Assembly: GCF_000719975.1 (NCBI RefSeq) | Contig: NZ_JOIJ01000014.1 | Location: 55,511 to 119,510, forward strand | Direction: 5' to 3' | Length of the DNA stretch: 64,000 nucleotides | Source of the DNA: Prauserella rugosa | GTDB lineage: Bacteria > Actinomycetota > Actinomycetes > Mycobacteriales > Pseudonocardiaceae | Part shown: positions 22,364-31,038 of the stretch, piece by piece | Numbering within the stretch: the stretch's first letter is position 1 | Layout: every line of letters starts with the position of its first letter | The notes under the pieces: model-generated | Databases searched by the model: none | The model's input: only the letters and a program-made list of their open reading frames with translations | What the model was told of the DNA's origin: nothing | Program-made: the position numbers and the translations under genes

Positions 22364-23539
22364 ATGACGCAGGCAGGCTCGGTCCGCACGATCGACGTCG
22401 GCGCTCCCCCGGAACGGTTCGCCCGCGGGTGGCACTGCCTCGGCCTCGTGGAGCACTTCACCGACGGCAAGCCGCACGCGGTCCACGCGTTCGGTACCAA
22501 ACTCGTGGTGTTCCGCAGCGCCGACGGCGCGCTGAACGTGCTCGACGGCTACTGCCGCCACATGGGAGGAGACCTCACCCAGGGCGAGGTCAAGGGCGAC
22601 GAGATCGCCTGCCCGTTCCACGACTGGCGGTGGAACGGCTCCGGCAAGTGCACGTCGATCCCCTACGCCAAGCGCGTCCCCCTCCGCGCCCGCACGCGCG
22701 CGTGGCGCACGCTCCAGGAGAACGGACAACTGTTCGTCTGGCACGACCCGGAGGGCAACCCACCTCCCGACGAGGTCACGATCCCCCGGATCGAGGGCAT
22801 CTTCTCCGGTGAGTGGAGCAACTGGACGTGGGACTCGGTCACGATCGAGGGGGCCAACTGCCGGGAGATCGTCGACAACGTCGTGGACATGGCCCACTTC
22901 TTCTACATCCACTACGGCATCCCGACGTACTTCAAGAACGTGTTCGAAGGGCACATCGCCTCGCAGTACCTCAACAGCAAGGGCCGCGCCGACATGGGCA
23001 TGTCGTCCAACTACGGCGGCGAGGACAACCTGCTCGAATCCGAGGCCTCCTACTACGGCCCGGCGTACATGATCAACACGCTGCACAACGACTACAAGGG
23101 CATCAAGATCGACACGGTGCTGATCAACTGTCACTACCCCGTGAGCCCCACGTCGTTCGTGCTGCAGTGGGGCGTGGCGGTCCGCAAACCTCCGGGCATC
23201 AGCGACGACCAGGCCGACGGGATCGCCCGCAAGTTCGCCGAGGGCGTCGGGGTCGGCTTCCTGCAGGACGTCGAGATCTGGAAGAACAAGACCCGCATCG
23301 ACAACCCGCTGCTGTGCGAGGAGGACGGGCCCGTGTACCAGCTCCGCCGCTGGTACGAGCAGTTCTACGTCGACGTCGCCGACATCGAGGAGGACATGAC
23401 CCGGCGGTTCGAGTTCGAGGTCGACGTCACGCGGGCCAACGAGGTGTGGGAACGCGAGGTCGCCGAGAACGTCGCCCGTCAGCAACGGGAGGCCGCCGAA
23501 CGATCCGCCGGGGCCGACACGGTGAGCGGGGTCTCCTGA
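22364..23539 (+). CDS. kshA: 3-ketosteroid 9alpha-hydroxylase oxygenase KshA
   Basis: A 391-residue Rieske non-heme iron oxygenase. The Rieske [2Fe-2S] ligands are Cys64, His66, Cys83 and His86 (CRH, then CPFH). The mononuclear iron site is DNVVDMAHFFYIHYG (His178 and His183). It matches KshA (Rv3526), which 9alpha-hydroxylates androstadienedione; with KstD this opens ring B. An in-frame CTGGAGG site precedes ATG 22364. It heads an operon with a small Cys-rich protein, kshB and chsH3. Confidence 0.95.
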   Translation: MTQAGSVRTIDVGAPPERFARGWHCLGLVEHFTDGKPHAVHAFGTKLVVFRSADGALNVLDGYCRHMGGDLTQGEVKGDEIACPFHDWRWNGSGKCTSIPYAKRVPLRARTRAWRTLQENGQLFVWHDPEGNPPPDEVTIPRIEGIFSGEWSNWTWDSVTIEGANCREIVDNVVDMAHFFYIHYGIPTYFKNVFEGHIASQYLNSKGRADMGMSSNYGGEDNLLESEASYYGPAYMINTLHNDYKGIKIDTVLINCHYPVSPTSFVLQWGVAVRKPPGISDDQADGIARKFAEGVGVGFLQDVEIWKNKTRIDNPLLCEEDGPVYQLRRWYEQFYVDVADIEEDMTRRFEFEVDVTRANEVWEREVAENVARQQREAAERSAGADTVSGVS

Positions 23540-23540
23540 A

Positions 23541-23891
23541 TTGGCCGCCGACACGACACCCACCGCACCGCACACGCCGCCGGCTGGTCCCACCGCGATC
23601 GGGCCCGCACCGGTCGAGCAGGTACGCGCCCAGACCCGCGCCGATCGCGAGGAGTTCCTCACCGGTGGACTGCTGCCCGTCGGGTGCCACACGTGCGCGA
23701 CGACGGTGCTGGTGAAGAAGAACAGCCCGCAGCACACCAGCATCCAGTGGATCACCGACGCGGCCACGAGCTGCCCGGTGCTGGCCGATCAGGTCGCGTC
23801 GGGTGTCCCGCCCGCGCGCGCCGGCACGTGTCCGCACCTGCGCGAGAGCATCACCGCCGCGGAACGGGACGGTGCGTTCCGGTATGAGTGA
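23541..23891 (+). CDS. Conserved small Cys-rich protein of KSH operons (Rv3527-like)
   Basis: A 116-residue protein lying between the oxygenase and reductase of 3-ketosteroid hydroxylase. Cys49 and Cys52 (VGCHTCA), Cys78 (TSCPVL) and Cys97 (TCPHL) could bind iron or zinc. QHTSIQWITDA and ITAAERDG are other conserved-looking segments. A homologue follows kshA in M. tuberculosis. Start TTG 23541 is one base after the kshA stop; no better start exists. It overlaps kshB by 8 bp. Function unknown; an assembly or electron-transfer aid for KSH is inferred from position. Confidence 0.65.
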   Translation: MAADTTPTAPHTPPAGPTAIGPAPVEQVRAQTRADREEFLTGGLLPVGCHTCATTVLVKKNSPQHTSIQWITDAATSCPVLADQVASGVPPARAGTCPHLRESITAAERDGAFRYE

Positions 23892-25008
23892 GCCCGAGCT
23901 CGCCACCGGCGCCGGGGCGGTGCTGCGCCTGCGGGTGGCCGACGTCGTCGAGGAGACGGCCGAGGCGCGGTCGATCGTGTTCGACGCCGACCTGGACTAC
24001 CGGCCGGGCCAGTTCCTCACGGTACGGGTGCCCGCTGCCGACGGTGGTGCCGTGGCGCGGTGCTACTCGCTGTCGAGTTCGCCGCTGAGCGGCGACCGTC
24101 CACAGGTGACGGTCAAACGCGACGGATACGCCTCCAACTGGTTGTGCGATCACGTCACGGCAGGCGACGAACTCGACGTGCTGGCCCCGAGCGGCGTGTT
24201 CACCCCCGCGGATCTGGACACCGACCTCGCCCTGTTCGCGGGTGGCAGCGGGATCACCCCGATCCTGTCGATCGCCACCTCGGTCCTCGACCACGGCACC
24301 GGCAGCGTGACGCTCGTCTACGCCAACCGGGACGAGGCCTCCGTGATCTTCGCCGCGCACCTGCGCGAGCTCGAGCAGGCCCACCCGGGCAGGTTCACGG
24401 TGGTGCACTGGCTGGAGAGCCTCCAGGGCCTGCCCACGGCCGAACGGCTCGTCCCGCTCGCCGAGCCCGTCGCCGACCGGGCCGCCTTCGTGTGCGGCCC
24501 CACGCCGTACATGCGGGCCGTGACCGATGCGCTCAAGGCCGCCGGCATGCCACGTTCGGCCATCCGCAAGGAGACCTTCGTGTCGCTGGGCGGTAATCCG
24601 TTCGACCACGCCGCCCCCGCGACTCCCGGTGCGGCCTCCGAGGACCCCGGCGACACCGAGGAGGCGACCGAGGCCACGGGCCCGACAGATTCCGGGCACG
24701 CCGGTGACTCCGCGGCGACCTCCGACCCGGGAGCGCCCGCATCCGTGACCGTCGACCTCGACGGCGCGACGACCACGCTGGCCTGGGCGCGGGGAGCCAA
24801 GCTGCTCGACGTGCTGCTCGACGCGGGCCTGGACGCGCCGTACTCCTGCCGGGAGGGCCAGTGCAGCGCGTGCGCGTGCCGGGTGACCGCCGGCGAGGTG
24901 AAGATGCTCGACAACGAGGTGCTCGACTCCGACGACATCGCCGAGGGGATCGTGCTGGCCTGCCAATCGCTGCCGCTCACCGACGACGTGTCCATCAGCT
25001 ACGAGTGA
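23884..25008 (+). CDS. kshB: 3-ketosteroid 9alpha-hydroxylase reductase KshB
   Basis: A 374-residue NAD(P)H:ferredoxin reductase. The FAD-binding motif RCYSLSSSP is near residue 60, followed by GGSGITPI and the NAD site CGPTPYM. A C-terminal plant-type [2Fe-2S] domain carries Cys322, Cys327, Cys330 and Cys360. A disordered Gly/Thr/Glu-rich linker separates the domains. It passes electrons from NAD(P)H to KshA. It overlaps the preceding gene (ATGAGTGA). In M. tuberculosis kshB is far from kshA; here the two share an operon. Confidence 0.93.
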   Translation: MSEPELATGAGAVLRLRVADVVEETAEARSIVFDADLDYRPGQFLTVRVPAADGGAVARCYSLSSSPLSGDRPQVTVKRDGYASNWLCDHVTAGDELDVLAPSGVFTPADLDTDLALFAGGSGITPILSIATSVLDHGTGSVTLVYANRDEASVIFAAHLRELEQAHPGRFTVVHWLESLQGLPTAERLVPLAEPVADRAAFVCGPTPYMRAVTDALKAAGMPRSAIRKETFVSLGGNPFDHAAPATPGAASEDPGDTEEATEATGPTDSGHAGDSAATSDPGAPASVTVDLDGATTTLAWARGAKLLDVLLDAGLDAPYSCREGQCSACACRVTAGEVKMLDNEVLDSDDIAEGIVLACQSLPLTDDVSISYE

Positions 25009-25019
25009 GGGAGCCTCCG

Positions 25020-25880
25020 ATGCCCATCGACCCCGACGTCGCGATCGGCGCCGACCTCGGTGAGTCGGCCTTCGCGTGGTCGGCCTCCGACGTGCTTCTC
25101 TACCACCTGGCGCTCGGCGCGGGTGCGGCGCCGACCGATCCACGGGAGCTGCGGTACGCGTGCGAGGACGACCTGCACGTCCTGCCGACCTTCGCCACCG
25201 TCGCGGCGACGATGCGCGCGAGCGAGCCGCCCACGGTGCGGTTTCCCGGAGTCGACATCGACCTGGCCAAGGTCGTGCACGGCACCCAGCGAATCGTGGC
25301 GCACCGGCCACTGCCCACGTCGGGCACGGCGACCGCGCGGACACGTATCGCCGACGTGCTGGACAAGGGCAAGGCGGCCGTGATCGTCCAGGAGACCGAC
25401 GTCGTCGACGCGGCGGGCGATCCACTCTGGACCGCCACCTCCAGCATCTTCGCGCGCGGCGAGGGCGGTTTCGGCGGCCATCGCGGTGAGTCCCGCCGCG
25501 TACCGCCTCCCGAGCGCGAGCCCGACGACGTCACCGACGTGGCCACGCTGCCGCAGCAGGCACTGCTGTACCGCCTGTGCGGGGATCGCAACCCGCTCCA
25601 CGCCGACCCCGAGTTCGCGCGTGCGGCCGGGTTCGACGCACCCATCCTGCACGGCCTGTGCACCTACGGCCTCGTCGCCAAGGCCGTCACGGACACCGCG
25701 CTGGAGGGCGACGTCGACCGCGTCGGCACGTGGTCGGCGACGTTCGCCGGCGTCGTGTTCCCCGGCGAGACGCTGCGCGTCCGGATCTGGCACGAGGCCG
25801 ACGGGCTCGTCGTCACCGCGACCGCGCTCGATCGCGGCGAAGCCCCCGTGTTGTCCGACGCCGTGCTGGTGCCCCGCTGA
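25020..25880 (+). CDS. chsH3: MaoC-type enoyl-CoA hydratase ChsH3
   Basis: A 286-residue double hot-dog hydratase 2, the same length as Rv3538 and similar throughout. The hydratase motif is YRLCGDRNPLHADPEFARAAGF, followed by PILHGLCTYG. It hydrates the side-chain enoyl-CoA intermediate. It follows kshB by 11 bases on the same strand, and its stop is 40 bp from the convergent ltp2. Confidence 0.9.
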   Translation: MPIDPDVAIGADLGESAFAWSASDVLLYHLALGAGAAPTDPRELRYACEDDLHVLPTFATVAATMRASEPPTVRFPGVDIDLAKVVHGTQRIVAHRPLPTSGTATARTRIADVLDKGKAAVIVQETDVVDAAGDPLWTATSSIFARGEGGFGGHRGESRRVPPPEREPDDVTDVATLPQQALLYRLCGDRNPLHADPEFARAAGFDAPILHGLCTYGLVAKAVTDTALEGDVDRVGTWSATFAGVVFPGETLRVRIWHEADGLVVTATALDRGEAPVLSDAVLVPR

Positions 25881-25919
25881 CGATCGCGCCGGCGATCTCG
25901 GCCCACCCGCCCGGGCGGG

Positions 25920-27092
25920 TCACGGGGCCGTGAGGATCAGCCCGCTCGTGGGCACCCCCGTGCCCGCGGTGACGAGCACGGTACGGGCATCGGCGACCTG
26001 ATTGGCCGCCGTGCCGCGGATCTGGCGCACGGCCTCGGCGATACCGTTCATGCCGTGGATGTAGGCCTCCCCCAGTTGTCCGCCGTGCGGGTTCAGGGGC
26101 AGGTCACCGTCGAGGCCGATCCGGCCGTCGGCGACGAAGTCCTTCGCCTCGCCGCGCGCGCAGAAGCCGAGTTCCTCGAGCTGCATCAACACGTACGGGG
26201 TGAAGTGGTCGTACAGCACGGCGACGTCCACATCGGACGGAGTGCGGCCGGCGTCCCGCCACAGCTGCCTGCCCACCACTCCCATCTCCGGCAGTGCCGC
26301 GAGGTCCGCGCGGTAGTAGCTGGTCATGATGTACTGGTCCGGCCCGCTGCCCTGCGCGGCCGCCGCGACCACGACCGGCGTCCCCGGCAGGTCCCGCGCC
26401 CGCTCGGCGCTCGTGATCACGAGTGCCACGCCGCCGTCGCTCTCCTGGCAGCAGTCGAGCAGATGCAGCGGTTCGGCGACCCACCGGGAGGCCTGATGGT
26501 CGGCGAGCGTGATGGGCTTGCCGTGAAACCACGCGTGCGGGTTCGTCGCCGCGTGCGCCCGTGCGGCGACGGCGATCCGGCCGAAGTCCTCGCTCGTGGC
26601 CCCGTACTCGTGCAGGTACCGCTGCGCCACCATGGCCACGGTCGCCGCCGGGGTCGCCAGGCCTGCCGGATAGTGGTAGCCGTTGTCGACCCCGGACGTG
26701 TTGACCTGCTGCGCGGCGGCCGACGAGACCTGGCCGAACCGATGCCCCGACCGTTCGTTGAACGCCCGGTAGGCCACGACGACGTCGGCTGCACCGGTGG
26801 CCACGGCCATCGCCGCCTGCTGCACCGTGGCCGCGGCCGCACCTCCGCCGTAGTGGACGCGGCCGAAGAACGTCAGCTCGGGAATGCCCAGTTCCCTCGC
26901 CACGGCGATCTCGGCGTTGCCGTCCATGGTGAAGGTGACCAGTCCGTCCACGTCGGACGCGCTCAGGCCGGCATCGTCGAGGGCCCCGCGTACACATTCG
27001 ACGGCCAGCCGCAGTTCGCTGCGGCCGGAGTCCTTCGAGAACTCGGTGGCACCGATCCCCGCGATCGCCGCCGCACCCGCGAGCGCGCTCAT
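25920..27092 (-). CDS. ltp2: Thiolase-like aldol-lyase Ltp2
   Basis: A 390-residue thiolase-like protein, homologue of Rv3540c. Ltp2 with the DUF35 domain of ChsH2 retro-aldol cleaves 17-hydroxy-3-oxo-pregnane-20-carboxyl-CoA to androstenedione and propionyl-CoA. Characteristic segments are GGGAAAATVQQAAMAVATGAADVVV, DCCQESDGGVALVITSAERA and NPHGGQLGEAYIHGMNGIAEAV. Its ATG overlaps the chsH1 stop by four bases. It is the last gene of the igr-type operon. Confidence 0.92.
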   Translation of the reverse strand: MSALAGAAAIAGIGATEFSKDSGRSELRLAVECVRGALDDAGLSASDVDGLVTFTMDGNAEIAVARELGIPELTFFGRVHYGGGAAAATVQQAAMAVATGAADVVVAYRAFNERSGHRFGQVSSAAAQQVNTSGVDNGYHYPAGLATPAATVAMVAQRYLHEYGATSEDFGRIAVAARAHAATNPHAWFHGKPITLADHQASRWVAEPLHLLDCCQESDGGVALVITSAERARDLPGTPVVVAAAAQGSGPDQYIMTSYYRADLAALPEMGVVGRQLWRDAGRTPSDVDVAVLYDHFTPYVLMQLEELGFCARGEAKDFVADGRIGLDGDLPLNPHGGQLGEAYIHGMNGIAEAVRQIRGTAANQVADARTVLVTAGTGVPTSGLILTAP

Positions 27093-27478
27093 CGGCCCAC
27101 CTCGATCCGTACCGTGCCCGACACGTGCTCGCCCAGACCGTCCACGGCCGACACCGCGACCGTGACCTCGCGCCCGTCGACCGCCTCGACCCGGCCGGTG
27201 AAGGTGAGCGTGTCGCCGGCGTAGCACGGCACACCGAGCCGGATGTCGATCGAGCGCACCAGGGTGTCGGGGCCCGCCCAGTCGGTGACGAACCGCTGGA
27301 CCAGGCCCGTGTCGGTGAGGATGTTCACGAAGATGTCCCGCGATCCACGGGCCACCGCCGCGTCGCGGTCGTGGTGCACGTCCTGGAAGTCGCGGGTGGC
27401 CAGTGCCGAGGACACCACGAAGGTGGGTGTCGCCTCGACGGTCAGGGAGGGTAGCCGGGTGCCCACGGCGATGGTCAT
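27089..27478 (-). CDS. chsH1: MaoC-like hydratase subunit ChsH1
   Basis: A 129-residue hot-dog subunit, the length of Rv3541c. The catalytic Asp-His pair appears as Asp30 and His35 in TRDFQDVHHDRDAA, the residues known to be catalytic in the Mycobacterium protein (one number lower). It works with the MaoC domain of ChsH2 to hydrate 3-OPDC-CoA. It overlaps both neighbours by four bases, consistent with a stoichiometric complex. Confidence 0.92.
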   Translation of the reverse strand: MTIAVGTRLPSLTVEATPTFVVSSALATRDFQDVHHDRDAAVARGSRDIFVNILTDTGLVQRFVTDWAGPDTLVRSIDIRLGVPCYAGDTLTFTGRVEAVDGREVTVAVSAVDGLGEHVSGTVRIEVGR

Positions 27479-28506
27479 GGTCGCGGCCTCCACGCAGGCA
27501 GGGTCAGGTCCTTGTCGAGCCGGTCGAAGTACACCTCGACCTCCAGTCCGATATGGACGTCCGGCGGGCACGCGCCGTACAGCCGGCCCAGGACCCGCAC
27601 GCCCTCGTCCAGCTCCACCAGCGCGACGACGAACGGCAGGTCCTGGCCCGGTACCGGCGGGTGGTGGTGGACGAGGTAGCTGTACACCGTGCCCGTCCCC
27701 GCCGCGACGACGTAGTCGGGTTCGGCGTCGAGATCGCCGTCCGGCGACATCGGTCCCGGCGGGTGCCGCAGCACCTCGCCCCACCGTTGGATCCGCAGCT
27801 CACCGGCGCGCAGGCCCTCCCAGAAGAACGCGTTGTCCCTGGTGACCACCGGACGCAGGACCGCGCTCCGGTCGCCGGCCGTGGCCGCCGGGCCGCCCCC
27901 GTCCGTCCCGGCGCCGGCGCCGTCCTCGGTTGTCCCGGCACCCGCGGGCCGGAACTTCAGCACGCGGAAGGTCATCTCGGCCACCGGCTCGGAACCGACC
28001 GACCACGTGGTCCGGGTGGTCACGAACCACCCTTCGCCCAGCGCCGTCCGTTTGGGCCCCACCACGTCCTCGAGGCGGGTGGAGGCGGCGACGTGTTCGC
28101 CGGGGCGCAGATACCGGTGGTAGGTCTGCGCCGAGTTGGTGGCCACCACCGACGTGTATCCGGCCGCGTCGAGCACCTCCATCATGCGGGCCAGCGGGTC
28201 GTCGGCGCCGCGGCTTCCGTGCAGGCCGCGCATGGTCCACACCTGCGCCATCGCGGGCGGAGCGACGAGTCCGCCGTGGACGGAGGCCTCCGCAGCCCGC
28301 GGGTCGGTGTACACGGGGTTGGCGTCCCCGATCGCCTCGACCCAGTTGTTCACCATGGCCTGGTTGACCGGATCGCGAGCCGGCTGCGGCGCCGACGGCC
28401 CTGCCGCCGCGATGGCCGCGGCGGCCTCCTCGATCGCGTGCCGGGACGGCGCACCGCTCGGCGGACCCGCGGCGGTGCTCCGGTCGGCCGTGTCGCCCGT
28501 GGTCAT
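27475..28506 (-). CDS. chsH2: ChsH2: MaoC hydratase domain fused to DUF35
   Basis: A 343-residue bifunctional protein. An N-terminal MaoC-like hot-dog domain (about residues 40-190, without a full catalytic Asp/His pair) is followed by a Gly/Ala linker. A C-terminal DUF35 module begins near residue 218 (VVTRDNAFFWEGLRAGELRIQRW). Unlike the DUF35 gene at 11.5 kb, this one shows no CxxC zinc ribbon. It pairs with ChsH1 for hydration and with Ltp2 for aldol cleavage. It overlaps fadE29 and chsH1 by four bases each. Confidence 0.92.
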   Translation of the reverse strand: MTTGDTADRSTAAGPPSGAPSRHAIEEAAAAIAAAGPSAPQPARDPVNQAMVNNWVEAIGDANPVYTDPRAAEASVHGGLVAPPAMAQVWTMRGLHGSRGADDPLARMMEVLDAAGYTSVVATNSAQTYHRYLRPGEHVAASTRLEDVVGPKRTALGEGWFVTTRTTWSVGSEPVAEMTFRVLKFRPAGAGTTEDGAGAGTDGGGPAATAGDRSAVLRPVVTRDNAFFWEGLRAGELRIQRWGEVLRHPPGPMSPDGDLDAEPDYVVAAGTGTVYSYLVHHHPPVPGQDLPFVVALVELDEGVRVLGRLYGACPPDVHIGLEVEVYFDRLDKDLTLPAWRPRP

Positions 28507-29666
28507 CGCGGCACCCTCGGCAGTCCCAGCCCGAACTGGGAGATCAGTTCCCGTTGGATCTCGTTCACCCCTCCGCCGAACGTCAGCACGATGTTGCGTT
28601 TCGTCAGCGTGTCGAGCCACGCGACCAGATCGGCGGTGTCCGGATCGGACGGATCGCCGTGTCTGCCGACGAGCTCCTCGAGCAGGCGGCCGACCCGTTG
28701 GTGCCGATCGGAGGTGAGGACCTTGGTCGCGGACGCATCGGCGACCGAGCCAGCCTCGGCCACGGCGACCTGCCAGTTGAGCAGTTCGTTCACGCGCACG
28801 AGCGCGTACACCTCGGCCAGGGCGCGGCGCACGTCCGGCAGGTCGACCAGGGCCGTCCCGTCGGGCGTGGTGCGCTCCGCGGCCCACGCCCGCACGCGGT
28901 CGTACAGACCGCCGATCCGGCCTGCCGGGCCCAGCATCACGCGTTCGTGGTTGAGCTGCGTGGTGATGAGCCGCCACCCGGCGTTCTCCTCGCCCACCAG
29001 CATCGATGCCGGCACCCGGACGTCGCTGTAGTAGGTGGCGTTGACGTGGTGCGCACCGTCGCAGGTGATGATCGGCGTCCAGGAGAAACCCGGATCGGTG
29101 GTGTCGACGATGAGGATGGAGATCCCCCGGTGCCGCGGGGCGTCGGGGTCGGTACGGACGGCCAACCAGATGTAGTCGGCGTCGTGCCCGCCCGTGGTGA
29201 AGATCTTCTGGCCGTTGACCACATAGGACTCGCCGTCGCGAATGGCCGTGGTCCGCAGCGCCGCCAGGTCGGTGCCCGCGTCCGGTTCGCTGTAGCCGAT
29301 CGCGAAATGCACCTCGCCGGCGAGGATCGCCGGCAGGAACCGGCGCTTCTGTTCCTCGGTGCCGTATCGCTGCAGGGTCGGCCCGACGGTCTGCAGCGTC
29401 ACCGACGGCAGTTGCACGTCGGCCCGCGCCGCCTCGTCGACGAAGATGTGCTGCTCGACCGGGCCGAACCCGCGGCCGCCGTACTCCTCCGGCCAGCCGA
29501 CACCGAGCCAGCCGTCGCGGCCCATGCGCCGCACGATCTCCCGATAGGTCGGCCCGTGTCGCTCGCTGAGCAGGAGTTTCCGTTCGTCCGGCGTGATCAG
29601 CGCGGCGAAGTACTCGCGGAGTTCGGCCCGCAACCGACGTTGGCCGGCGGTGAGCGCGATGTCCAT
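28503..29666 (-). CDS. fadE29: Acyl-CoA dehydrogenase FadE29 (ChsE2)
   Basis: A 387-residue acyl-CoA dehydrogenase subunit, the same length as Rv3543c. It has the flavin motif FAIGYSEPDAGTDLAALRT, YVVNGQKIFTTGG and the C-terminal LTFGGGVNEIQRELISQFGLGLPRVPR. FadE28 and FadE29 form an alpha2beta2 enzyme that oxidises the three-carbon steroid side chain at C17-C20. In such heteromers each subunit supplies part of the active site. It overlaps fadE28 by one base. Confidence 0.94.
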   Translation of the reverse strand: MDIALTAGQRRLRAELREYFAALITPDERKLLLSERHGPTYREIVRRMGRDGWLGVGWPEEYGGRGFGPVEQHIFVDEAARADVQLPSVTLQTVGPTLQRYGTEEQKRRFLPAILAGEVHFAIGYSEPDAGTDLAALRTTAIRDGESYVVNGQKIFTTGGHDADYIWLAVRTDPDAPRHRGISILIVDTTDPGFSWTPIITCDGAHHVNATYYSDVRVPASMLVGEENAGWRLITTQLNHERVMLGPAGRIGGLYDRVRAWAAERTTPDGTALVDLPDVRRALAEVYALVRVNELLNWQVAVAEAGSVADASATKVLTSDRHQRVGRLLEELVGRHGDPSDPDTADLVAWLDTLTKRNIVLTFGGGVNEIQRELISQFGLGLPRVPR

Positions 29667-30868
29667 CAGACACCTCCCACGGGCGTGCCGACGCGGTCGA
29701 GACACAGCGCAGCACCACCGATGCCCCGCACGAGGTCTTTCACCAGCGATGAGTAGCGGTGCAGCGGATACGTCTCGTCGAGGCCGATCCCGCCGTGCAG
29801 GTGATGGCACGTGGCCAGTGCCGCGGGCGCCTCCTCGGCCAGCCAGTAGGCCGCGACCGCCAGGTCGTCGTCCACGGCGGGACCGGCCGGACCGGCAGGC
29901 TCGGCGGTGCCGGGCGCTCTGTCCGCGCCGGGAGGGGACGACGGCGCCGTGGCCAGCCGCCACACGGCCGCGTCCGCGGCCAGCCGCACCGTCCGGGACG
30001 CGATGTAGACGTCGGCGATCTGCTGGGCCACGGCTTGGAACGTCGCCAGGGGCCTGCCGAACTGTTCCCGCGTCGCCAGGTGCCGCGTCGTGAGCGCGAG
30101 CGCGCCCGCGAGCAGGCCGTCACCGAACGCCGCGGCGCCGGCGAGCGCGTACCGGTGGAGCATGTTCAGCATCGCACCGGCCCGCTCCCCCGAGACACCA
30201 CCGAGACGGAGCGGGGTCTCGGCGCCCTCGAGTCGCACGACGGCCTCGGGCCCGCCCGCGGCGGTGTGCACCGGTGTCATGCGCACGCCCGGCCGAGTGG
30301 GATCGACGAGGAACACGCCGGTCTCGCCGCCGGGCAACGTGGCGGGCACGAGGATGCGCTCGGCGTCGGTGGCGAACGGGACGGCGGTCTTGACCCCGTC
30401 GAGCCGCCATCCCGAAGGCACCGGTGCGGCCGTCGTGGCCGGCCGCTCGGTCATCGGGGACGACGGTTCGTGCAGGGCCGCCGTCAGCAGCGCCTCGCCC
30501 GCCCCGACGGCCCGCAGCAGTGCGGTGAGACCGTCATCTTCGCGGCCGTCATCTTCGCGGCCGTTCCCGTCGCGGTCGGACCGGCTGTCGGACCCGCCGT
30601 CCGGACAGGCGGCCAACGTCGGAAGTCCCATGCCCAGCGTCGCCCACGCGGGCAGGCTCATCCCCGCGCGGCCCACCTCCCGCAGCACCGCGGCCACCTC
30701 GCACAGCCCCAGACCGTGCCCACCGGCGGGTTCCGGCACGCCGAGCGACAGCAGTCCCGTGTCGGACAACGCCCGCCACGCCCGGGCGGGATCGCCCGCG
30801 GTGCGGGACAGGACGTCCTCGGCCAGCTGTGCCGCCGTGCGCTGGGTCTCGTCCGGGGTGAAATCCAC
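29666..30868 (-). CDS. fadE28: Acyl-CoA dehydrogenase FadE28 (ChsE1)
   Basis: A 400-residue partner of FadE29. The N-terminal domain opens VDFTPDETQRTAAQLAEDV. The C-terminal helices TREQFGRPLATFQAVAQQIADVY and LHGGIGLDETYPLHRYSSLVKDLV carry residues of the FAD/substrate interface. It contains a Gly/Ser/Asp-rich insertion near residues 90-120. The GTG at 30868 has GAGGAG four bases upstream; a GTG four codons earlier is possible. It is the first gene of the igr-type operon, behind a perfect KstR box. Confidence 0.9.
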   Translation of the reverse strand: MDFTPDETQRTAAQLAEDVLSRTAGDPARAWRALSDTGLLSLGVPEPAGGHGLGLCEVAAVLREVGRAGMSLPAWATLGMGLPTLAACPDGGSDSRSDRDGNGREDDGREDDGLTALLRAVGAGEALLTAALHEPSSPMTERPATTAAPVPSGWRLDGVKTAVPFATDAERILVPATLPGGETGVFLVDPTRPGVRMTPVHTAAGGPEAVVRLEGAETPLRLGGVSGERAGAMLNMLHRYALAGAAAFGDGLLAGALALTTRHLATREQFGRPLATFQAVAQQIADVYIASRTVRLAADAAVWRLATAPSSPPGADRAPGTAEPAGPAGPAVDDDLAVAAYWLAEEAPAALATCHHLHGGIGLDETYPLHRYSSLVKDLVRGIGGAALCLDRVGTPVGGV

Positions 30869-30898
30869 GCGACTCCTCACGTCCGACGACCGACTCTC

Positions 30899-30912
30899 TG
30901 CAACATGTTCTA
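30899..30912. promoter_or_regulatory. KstR operator of the igr-type operon
   Basis: TGCAACATGTTCTA is a perfect TnnAACnnGTTnnA match, 30 bp upstream of fadE28. The divergent esterase gene lies 127 bp away and may also respond. Confidence 0.85.
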
Positions 30913-31038
30913 GTTTGTTCCAGGGATCGGCGCCCTGGCAAGAGTTCGTGCGCGATCGGCTTCCGAGAACGCGTTACCCATCGACCGATCCGAACCGGCA
31001 CCGGACAACCCGGACACGGCCGGGATTACGCTGCGGTC

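Noticed and set aside
28503..30868. fadE28-fadE29 as two unrelated dehydrogenases
   Set aside because: The one-base overlap, igr-type order and sequence similarity show they are the two subunits of one enzyme.
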